A stretch of 32,934 nt of DNA, from assembly GCA_002478145.1 (NCBI GenBank), contig DLMI01000022.1:1-32934 (forward strand). The letters run 5' to 3'. The position numbers and the translations under genes were made by a program. The stretch's first letter is position 1. The number at the start of each line of letters is the position of its first letter. Origin of the DNA: Acidobacteria bacterium UBA7540 (GTDB taxonomy: Bacteria > Acidobacteriota > Terriglobia > UBA7540). The notes beneath the pieces were generated by a model. It worked only from the letters and a program-made list of their open reading frames with translations, was not told the DNA's origin and made no database searches. This document shows positions 1 through 6,390 of the stretch, one piece after another.

Positions 1-2582
1 TGAATGTCATACGTCGCGACGGGTGACAGGATGTCCACTGGAAATGCGACTTTGAGCAACACATGTCGATCCGCCCAATGTAGTTTCGTCTCAAAATCGA
101 TATGCCTAGATCCGCGGTAGAGGTAGACGCGCTGGACCATTTCGCTATTGAGCAGACGACGGCGGATTTCCAACCCGGCACGCAAAGGACCATGCTCGAT
201 GGGCGTCAGGCTGGCGGCTTGAGCAAGATTCCACTGCTTTTCCTCGTAGTAGATTTCAATGTTCATGGCATCCCGGTTTATAGGACGATCTTGAAAAGCT
301 TGGAGCAGGTTGGCCCGCTGCCCTGCTGGTATCACTTCACGACTGACGCCCTTGTCAAACAGCCGAGTCATGGCTCCAAAGTCGTCGAATTCAATACGAA
401 GCAAGTCGTTCTCCAAAACGGCAACACCTCGGTTTAGCAGCGATGATTTCAACGCTTCTGGCAAGAGTTGTGCCCTTCCTTGCTTCAGGGCCAACGCGAC
501 CAGCCCATAGGGTTCCATGTCCGGCACTGCGACGAGTGTTCCATTCTCGACTGTTTGAACCACCAAAGGCTCGTCGGAGCTCAGAGGGGCGAGCGTTTGG
601 CCCTCGCCAAGTCGCTCCCGCAACAAGCCAATATGCTGTCCTCCAAATGAGGTGGGGTTGACAGCCACAAAAGAGGCTGCTTTGGGAATTCGGCGAGACA
701 GTGCCTCCAGTGCGGTATCTCGCACTCGTTCTCCGATGCTGCGAATGACCGCATAATCGAGGAGAGTGTCTGCGTTCACCTGAGCAGTACAGCCGCCGGC
801 AATGATGTCGTGAAACTGGTTCAAGCAGAGCAGTTTCCAAGCACGAGTCAATTCAGCTTGAGGATAAGGGTATCCGATTGCCAGGAAGGCCCATGTAGCC
901 AGGAACTCCGCATCGTGCAATAGAAACTCGCACTTGCGATTGGCCCTCTTGAGTTGAGCTTGGCTGGTGTAAACACCACGGTGATACTCCAGGTAGAGTT
1001 CACCATTCCAAACAGGGAAACGCTCAGCATGGGCTTCAAGACGCTCGAAGAATTCGATGGCCTTGCCTAACCTCACCCTTGGAACTCCAGGATGTCGTGC
1101 CAGTCGGCGGCTGTTCTCCAATAGTTCACGAGTCGGTCCGCCGCCTCCATCACCCCATCCATAGTAGACGAGCAGTTCTGAATGCAGTTCCTTTTCTTGA
1201 TAGTTTCTCCAAGCCCCCAGGATGGCTCGAGCGCTCTGGTCGCTGATGGTGTTACAAGCTCTCCCGTCCGCATCTGGAATGGTGTTGAGATGCGTTAAGA
1301 TTTGAGTACCATCCAATCCTTGCCACCGGAATGTGTCGTAAGGAAGCCGGTTGTACTGACTGCATCCGATCTTCGAGGTCGTAAAAAACTTTAGTCCGGC
1401 CTGAAGGGCTAACTGAGGCAGTGAGGCGGGCAAGCCGAATGCGTCGAGCAGGTAAATTACAGGGGAATCGGCACCGGGTCCGAACTTCTCCCGGAAGTAC
1501 GCACGGCCCAGAAGAAACTGCCGCGCAAGAGCTTCGGCCCCGCTTAGATTGCAATCAGGTTCTATCCACATACCGCTGATGGGTTCCCAACGTCCCTCGG
1601 CAACTTTCTGCTTGATAGCGTCAAAAATCTCCGGGTAGTCTTGCTCCATATATTCATAAAGCAGAGGTTGAGTCTGCGAGAAATGGTATTCGGGGAATTG
1701 TTCCATCAATCTCAAAACGTTGATGAAGGTTCGAGCAGCCTTTACCCTGGTCCGGTGGGCTCGCCAAAGCCAAGCAACGTCGATGTGCGCCTGCCCCATT
1801 GCGACAACGTCCACGTCGAGCGGCGGACCAGCCGCAGCTAACCCCTGATCTAGAAATTGTTGAGCACCCTTTATGCTGTTGTAAAAGTCTTCACCCATAG
1901 GCTCGTGAAGATCCAATAAACGGAACGCTTCATCCAAGGTATTCGATAGACCAACCCGGATGGGATCGTGTTCTTCCAGTTCCTGGATCACGTCCAAAAC
2001 CACCCGGGCAGATGTGGCAAAATCGCGAGTGGACTGGCTTATCTGCACAATTTCTGGCTGCCCCATCAAAGCAGGTCCTTGCTCGAGGTGACCTTGCAAC
2101 GCCAGACTGTGTTGGTGCCCATCGCACCAGCATCCTGGTAAGAGAATCTCTCGATGATAAGCATCCATGGCCTGGTAAGCGTGGCCGTCGATATAAGCCA
2201 TCACCTCCACATGATTGGGAACCAGTGGAAGAAAAGCCAAGAGATCATCCTCTGCCATGCCAAGGACACAATTGCAATCCGACTTGAACGCTTTCACGTC
2301 ACGACGATCATTTCCGATGGGTAATAACAGAACGACAGGTGCCCTCCAATCTTTGGGCACGGTGAAGTGGGTTCTCAGCGTAAACTCCTGTCGAGCCCCC
2401 CCCCATGAACTATCGGGCGTGATCACCGGCCAGTGACTATCGTCCACGTCTGAAGCGACAAAAGCGTCGTTTCCTGCCTGAAACCGAAAGGGCGGCAGTG
2501 GCTGGCGCACTTGGTAGACCATCAGATTGAGCAATTCCAGGTAACGCGTGATTTTTCGCTCAGTCAGGTAAATATGGTGCAT
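1..2582 (-). CDS. GH38 alpha-mannosidase, 3' end beyond the window
   Basis: An open frame of 860 codons runs from an ATG at 2582 (preceded by GGAGGG) off the left edge with no stop. It is a retaining alpha-mannosidase of glycoside hydrolase family 38, releasing alpha-linked mannose; bacterial members are usually about 1000 residues, so roughly the last 150 are missing. The family motifs are all visible. HIDVAW (His266, Asp268) carries zinc ligands, and MWIEPDCN holds the probable nucleophile Asp343. LLDAFGLPASLPQ, NRLPYDTFRWQGLDG and NQFHD (His591, fourth zinc ligand) follow. No signal peptide is seen, so it is probably cytoplasmic and acts on imported oligosaccharides. A run of nine C (2396-2404, G on the coding strand) lies in frame near codon 60. 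The IS3 remnant ends about 20 bases upstream, so the native promoter may be lost. Confidence 0.93.
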   Translation of the reverse strand, partial: MHHIYLTERKITRYLELLNLMVYQVRQPLPPFRFQAGNDAFVASDVDDSHWPVITPDSSWGGARQEFTLRTHFTVPKDWRAPVVLLLPIGNDRRDVKAFKSDCNCVLGMAEDDLLAFLPLVPNHVEVMAYIDGHAYQAMDAYHREILLPGCWCDGHQHSLALQGHLEQGPALMGQPEIVQISQSTRDFATSARVVLDVIQELEEHDPIRVGLSNTLDEAFRLLDLHEPMGEDFYNSIKGAQQFLDQGLAAAGPPLDVDVVAMGQAHIDVAWLWRAHRTRVKAARTFINVLRLMEQFPEYHFSQTQPLLYEYMEQDYPEIFDAIKQKVAEGRWEPISGMWIEPDCNLSGAEALARQFLLGRAYFREKFGPGADSPVIYLLDAFGLPASLPQLALQAGLKFFTTSKIGCSQYNRLPYDTFRWQGLDGTQILTHLNTIPDADGRACNTISDQSARAILGAWRNYQEKELHSELLVYYGWGDGGGGPTRELLENSRRLARHPGVPRVRLGKAIEFFERLEAHAERFPVWNGELYLEYHRGVYTSQAQLKRANRKCEFLLHDAEFLATWAFLAIGYPYPQAELTRAWKLLCLNQFHDIIAGGCTAQVNADTLLDYAVIRSIGERVRDTALEALSRRIPKAASFVAVNPTSFGGQHIGLLRERLGEGQTLAPLSSDEPLVVQTVENGTLVAVPDMEPYGLVALALKQGRAQLLPEALKSSLLNRGVAVLENDLLRIEFDDFGAMTRLFDKGVSREVIPAGQRANLLQAFQDRPINRDAMNIEIYYEEKQWNLAQAASLTPIEHGPLRAGLEIRRRLLNSEMVQRVYLYRGSRHIDFETKLHWADRHVLLKVAFPVDILSPVATYDI

Positions 2583-2609
2583 AATCCCTCCAGGCACTAA
2601 GTTTCAACG

Positions 2610-2976
2610 TACAGACCTGATCTGCCCGCGTCGGCAGCTCGAGGCAAACCGGCGCCGCCACCGCCACCCGCTTGCGTTTTCGCCACCTCACCGCCAGCCC
2701 TCCGGCTCGGTACAGACGATACACCCGCTTGTGATTCACCGCCCAACCTTCCCGGGGCAGCAACACCGTCGGCCGCCGATAAGCAAAGCGCCGCGCTTCC
2801 GCCGCCACACTTCACGGTCGCTCGCGCAGCCCCACCTCCTTGCGTTTCTGGGTCACGTAGCGGTAGCTCGATCGCCCCATCCCCACCAGTCGGCAGGCCC
2901 GCCGCTTACCGAGCTCGAACCCGGCTTCCATCACGCCCACGGCCTCCTTGCGTGCCGTGGCCGTTAGAACTTCTTT
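2610..2976 (-). pseudogene. IS3-family OrfB, N-terminal fragment only
   Basis: Reading in the -1 frame relative to OrfA gives the OrfB start region (RRACRLVGMGRSSYRY), then an in-frame TGA at about 2817-2815. After it the HTH_21 region continues (ARRFAYRRPTVLL, GWAVNHKRVYRLYR, RKRKRVAVA). Similarity is lost after PTRADQV, where intact proteins continue into the DDE integrase core. Both a nonsense codon and a 3' deletion disable it. Confidence 0.75.
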
Positions 2977-3230
2977 CCCAGCACCGCCTGCAACGCCTGA
3001 GGATCCAACGCCTGCTCCGCCACGACCTACTTGAGGCGGCGATTCTCCTCTTCCAGTTGCTTCAACCGCCGCGCCTCGCTCACTTCTAAACCGCCGGACT
3101 TCGCCTTCCAGCGGCAGTAGGTCTGATCGCAGATCCCGTGGTTCCGGCAGATCTCCTTCACCGCCAGCCCCGCTTCCCCTTCTTTCAACACCCCAATAAT
3201 CTGCTCCTCCGTAAACCGGCTCTGCCTCAT
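2964..3230 (-). pseudogene. IS3-family OrfA with a premature amber codon
   Basis: This is the HTH_8-type transposase subunit A, normally about 88 residues. It starts MRQSRFTEEQIIGVLKEGEA, continues through the CDQTYCRWKAK helix-turn-helix and a leucine-zipper-like LKQLEEENRRLK, then meets TAG at 3029-3027. The frame resumes as VVAEQALDPQALQAVLGKKF and ends at TAA 2966-2964, the normal OrfA end. A single base change (AAG to TAG) is enough to explain the stop. A possible slippery site for the usual frameshift to OrfB (GGAAAGAAG) is present near the end. Confidence 0.8.
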
Positions 3231-3333
3231 CTGGGCTCTCCTTTCGGCTCTTATACCCCGGGAGAACTCACATTTTCATTGGCGCAGTTTTCGGGACGCA
3301 GGTCACCCCAGACCGCGCGGCCCGATGAGTGGG

Positions 3334-3350
3334 ACTGCCTCAAAGGCAGT
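3334..3350. repeat. Perfect short hairpin at the 3' side of the IS200/IS605 remnant
   Basis: ACTGCCT and AGGCAGT form a 7-bp perfect stem around a CAA loop, 50 bases beyond the end of the tnpA remnant. IS200/IS605 elements carry short subterminal hairpins that TnpA recognises as single-stranded DNA. The position fits the right end of this element, but the matching left-end hairpin was not identified. Confidence 0.4.
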
Positions 3351-3399
3351 TGGCCAATTAGTCTAGGCGTTGCCCTAAAGCCCGCCTTGCTTGATGATT

Positions 3400-3820
3400 T
3401 CACGAGCGCCCGCCGTTACCATTCGCATCCTCTTGTTCGCGGATGTAGGGCCGGACTTGCTGCAGTTTAAACCCGACCGTGGAGACGGCATAGCCTCGAG
3501 CCCAAAAATGCTCAGCCGTGATATTTCGCTCCTTGCCGCACAACTGTCGGGCAACCGCAAACGCACTCCCCCCTTCAGAAGCCCGATCACCCCAGCCACC
3601 GGGTACTTGGGGGGAATCTCGATGCACATATGGACGTGGTCCGGCATCACCTGTTCCTCGTTGATTTGGCACCCTTCTGCGGGGTCAGGGCGTAGATAAT
3701 CTCTCCCAGCTGGTGCCGCTCCCCCCCGAATAGTACTTCGCGCCGTCGCCTGGGAATAAAGGCCACAGGGTATTTGCAGTTCCACCTCGAATGGGATAGG
3801 CTCTGGTAAAGGTCAGACAT
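3400..3820 (-). pseudogene. tnpA: IS200/IS605-family Y1 transposase TnpA, frameshifted
   Basis: Single-strand transposase of the HUH/Y1 type. The start at 3820 has a good ribosome site (AGGAGG, 6 bases upstream), giving MSDLYQSLSHSRWNCKYPVA. The protein is spread over three frames. The first covers the N-terminus to about 3690. The second carries the HUH motif (MPDHVHM). After a slip in a G-rich run near 3570 the third carries EHFWARGYAVSTVG and the catalytic tyrosine region YIREQED, ending at 3400. Intact relatives are about 140 residues, so nothing large is missing, but two frameshifts inactivate it. No TnpB is present. Confidence 0.85.
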
Positions 3821-4002
3821 CACATCCTCCTTTTGGTAGTTCTCATCAAACCACCAGAGGGGGATGTCATGCCTGAACGGCCAAACCTCTTCGAGTCTCA
3901 CCGGTCGAACCAGTGGCTTACCTTAAAGCGAGTTACTACTCTGACTTCCTTCATCAAACTCCTCTAGAAATCGACTAATCGACATGATTGCTATTCCTCG
4001 AT

Positions 4003-5100
4003 CTAGGCCGACCGTCCTTTGGTGTGTTTCGTCTGTTCCACGCTGAGCAAGGCTCCGCCATTGGCCGCTGACTTATAAGCTGCATCCAAAAAGTTCACAG
4101 TCCTTTGTCCCAGCTCACCTGGAGAGAGATTCTCACTAATGCCGAGAATCAATCCCACAAAATGGTCTGCTGGAGCAAAACGCGGATAGCGCTCTTCCGC
4201 CTTTAGAGGCGGTGGACATTCGACTGTACCATCGCGTTTCCGTATCATCAGGGTTCCGGCAATCATATCCAGGATCAGATAACCGCGGGTGCAATACACC
4301 CACAAAGTGTGCTGGTCCGGATCGCCTATGCGAAGACTTGCGGTGCTGGCTAACACTCCCACTGCACCGTTGTCCAACCGCAAGTTGACAGAATCCGCCA
4401 CATCGACTTTAAAATCGAAATGAGGCATGTGGGCGCTCACCTCCTGAGCACTCAAACCAGTGACCCAGAAGGCGAGTGCAGCCGAATGGCTTACCTGGCA
4501 GTAGCCTTGCCCTCCCCCTCGATCTGGATCGGAGTTCTCGTCTGCTTCTGATCGGAATAGAGGGGCTTGTATCACTCCTGAGTAAGCATCCAAATTGCCT
4601 CGATACATCTCGTATCCGCTCCCAGCAAACAGACTCGATACCAACTGAACTTCTCCCAACTCCCCAGATAGAATCACCTCGCGTCCCCGACGGACGTGAG
4701 AAGTGTAATTCCAGGGCAAACTCATCACGATCTGGAGCCCGTTACGATTCGCCAACTCAACCAGTTCGCTTGCTTCGCTTGTCTTAAGCACCATGGGCTT
4801 TTCCAATAAGACGTGCCACTTATTCTCTAAAGCAGCTTTGGCGACCTCGTAATGGGCAACATGCGATGTGGCGACCACTACCCCATCCATGGCCTCACTC
4901 TCGAACATTTTTCGCCAGTCCGTATAAAATCTGGGTACCTTATAAACTTCCGCAGCTCTGCGAACCTTTTCTAATGATCGATCGCAGAGGGCCACGAGTT
5001 CAACTTCCGATCTCGCCAACAGGGCGGGAATGTGCGTATAAGTCGCCCACCAACCCGTCCCCACCACGCCTATTTTAACTCTTCGCTTTATAACTGACAT
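4003..5100 (-). CDS. Gfo/Idh/MocA-family NAD(P)-dependent oxidoreductase
   Basis: 365 residues from the ATG at 5100, preceded by AGGGGGGA; an in-frame TTG at 5118 would overlap the upstream gene and is less likely. The N-terminal Rossmann fold shows KIGVVGTGWWATYTH (residues 6-20, dinucleotide-binding loop) and, further on, HVLLEKPM, the EKP motif whose lysine is the usual catalytic residue. The C-terminal half is the alpha/beta substrate-binding domain. Family members oxidise or reduce sugars, inositols and related polyols in the cytoplasm; the exact substrate cannot be read here. It begins 11 bases after the metallo-beta-lactamase-fold gene stops, so the two are probably co-transcribed. Context with glycosidases suggests processing of a released sugar. 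Confidence 0.9.
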   Translation of the reverse strand: MSVIKRRVKIGVVGTGWWATYTHIPALLARSEVELVALCDRSLEKVRRAAEVYKVPRFYTDWRKMFESEAMDGVVVATSHVAHYEVAKAALENKWHVLLEKPMVLKTSEASELVELANRNGLQIVMSLPWNYTSHVRRGREVILSGELGEVQLVSSLFAGSGYEMYRGNLDAYSGVIQAPLFRSEADENSDPDRGGGQGYCQVSHSAALAFWVTGLSAQEVSAHMPHFDFKVDVADSVNLRLDNGAVGVLASTASLRIGDPDQHTLWVYCTRGYLILDMIAGTLMIRKRDGTVECPPPLKAEERYPRFAPADHFVGLILGISENLSPGELGQRTVNFLDAAYKSAANGGALLSVEQTKHTKGRSA

Positions 5101-5110
5101 GTCGTCCCCC

Positions 5111-5887
5111 CTAGGCAATAATGCCGTTCGGAAAGCGAACGTAAAGCCGATTATCGTGTGTTGGAATCACTATGTCTGCTTCTTTGCGAACGCGATCGAG
5201 AGCATCATAGAACTCAAAGAGGTTCTCCAACACTCCGATCGGAACACTCTGCTCGAAGTTCTCGTATCGAAAGATGGAATCCGAAAGCACGACCCTACCT
5301 TTTGCCGTTTGAATGGACACAGCCATGGAACCTCGATGGTGGCATCCTACCCAAAACATCTTGATTCCTTCTAAGACCTCCTCTTCGTTTCCTACCAGGT
5401 GAAGCCGTTCCCAAGCTTCAGTGATCAGATAGGTCAGTGTGGAGGGGGTAAAAACACCACCGCGGGCCACAAGCGAGGGTCTTTTGGGGGCCAAGAAATC
5501 AACCCAGCCCGTTCGGGAGAGGTAAATCTGTGCGTTCCGAAACAACTCAATATTGCCAGTCGCGTAGGCGCCCATCGAAATGATCAGAACCGTATCCACG
5601 TCCTCTGGTTTGACACCTACTTCTGCCAAAACTTTTTGCGGTGGCCAAATCTGATCCGCGGGGAGTTCATTCTTGGGATGGAAAGCCAAAGAGGCAGAAT
5701 TTAGATTGTCGAGGTCCTCAGGCTTTTGGGGTAGCCCTGTATTGATCAGAATGGTGCGCTCTCCGCCCTGAACCAGCCAGGTGAAATGCGGACCGTCATC
5801 CATAGTGTCCCAGTGGCTCATGTAGTAGTTAAGAGGCCCTGGGCACAAACCCTCAGCAATCTTGAATGCACGTAGCCGATAATTCAT
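5111..5887 (-). CDS. Metallo-beta-lactamase-fold protein lacking the HxHxDH metal motif
   Basis: 258 residues; AGGAG precedes the ATG and the start overlaps the upstream aldolase scrap as ATGA. The overall pattern is that of the N-acyl homoserine lactonase-like branch: ILINTGLP strand, VDTVLI strand, then GNIELFRNAQIYLSRTGW, GCHHRGSMAV, VVLSD and PTHD. The strand-loop that normally reads T-H-x-H-x-D-H-x-G-N reads ISMGAYATGN (residues 103-112), so His, His, Asp and His become Ser, Gly, Tyr and Ala. The later ligands (His184, Asp203, His244) remain. It is therefore either a protein with a reduced or altered metal site or a non-catalytic relative. It is co-directional with the downstream oxidoreductase. 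I infer no substrate. The reading frame is intact and not visibly decaying. Confidence 0.8.
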   Translation of the reverse strand: MNYRLRAFKIAEGLCPGPLNYYMSHWDTMDDGPHFTWLVQGGERTILINTGLPQKPEDLDNLNSASLAFHPKNELPADQIWPPQKVLAEVGVKPEDVDTVLIISMGAYATGNIELFRNAQIYLSRTGWVDFLAPKRPSLVARGGVFTPSTLTYLITEAWERLHLVGNEEEVLEGIKMFWVGCHHRGSMAVSIQTAKGRVVLSDSIFRYENFEQSVPIGVLENLFEFYDALDRVRKEADIVIPTHDNRLYVRFPNGIIA

Positions 5888-6111
5888 GAGAATCTCCTTT
5901 CGGACGGAAGATCAGATATCGTTCCAGTCGAACCGCCGGAAGCGGGGACACCCTGGCCTCGAGTTCTTTCGCGAAGCTCAGCCAAAAGTCTCTGGATGGC
6001 AGCCATAAGATGATCTGCATCTGATTTGAGCGTTATACATCGAAAACCCTGATTTGCCTTTTCTTCGGCCTCGTCCATGGAATAACAGTTACAGCAGGTG
6101 GTTCTGTTCAA
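5884..6111 (-). pseudogene. C-terminal fragment of an HpcH/HpaI-type aldolase
   Basis: About 55 residues match the end of the 2-keto-3-deoxy-sugar/dihydroxyheptanedioate aldolase family: CYSMDEAEEKANQGFRCITL and KSDADHLMAAIQRLL. The rest of the TIM barrel, including metal and arginine ligands, is absent. The only start in frame is a TTG at 6111, inside the previous remnant. A non-homologous tail follows and its TGA overlaps the ATG of the next gene, so translation of the scrap, if any, would be coupled to it. A second aldolase remnant at 27,830-28,290 has the complementary part. Confidence 0.65.
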
Positions 6112-6390
6112 ATACCCCGCAAGGTTCCCGCGCAGTAACCGGTATCTACTATCGTGCGTTCGGGCCCACTGCCGCCCTAAACCCCAATCATGGCCATCAA
6201 TTCCTTGGACTCATTAAGAAACCAATGGGGCCAACCTTTGGGTACAAACGCGGTGCCACAATCGCCTAAGCGATAACGCTTGCCGGCTACTTCACATACG
6301 GCTTCCCCGCGAATGATCATAATTCTCCCTTTCATTCCGGAGCAACATGTTCCGACGCCAGCCAGGGCACGGTGGCGAGTGGCGGCCATG
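6108..6390 (-). pseudogene. Cupin-domain protein remnant
   Basis: Residues such as GRIMIIRGEAVCEVAGKRYR, CGTAFVPKGWPHWFLN and LMAMIGV form the two conserved cupin beta-strand motifs. An in-frame TAG at 6179-6177 interrupts it, after which the same frame continues GGSGPERTIVDTGYCAGTL, a plausible C-terminus, to TGA 6110-6108. The N-terminal strands are missing because the sequence merges into the 3' end of the preceding glycosidase-like gene. In sugar-catabolic clusters small cupins often act as isomerases or sugar sensors, but this copy is probably inactive. Confidence 0.65.

Larger units (their letters stand above)
2604..3285 (-). mobile_element. Truncated IS3-family insertion sequence remnant
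   Basis: The orfA (3230 to 2964) and the start of orfB of an IS3-family element are recognisable on the minus strand. The integrase core that should follow is missing: homology stops near 2620, just before the position where family members begin the first DDE strand. The element therefore cannot move by itself. Its outer end lies somewhere near 3275-3290; I could not fix the terminal repeat. It sits directly upstream of the mannosidase gene. Confidence 0.8.

Noticed and set aside
391..2133. Several short frames on both strands within the first 2.1 kb
   Set aside because: All are shadows of the long uninterrupted mannosidase frame that leaves the window at position 1.
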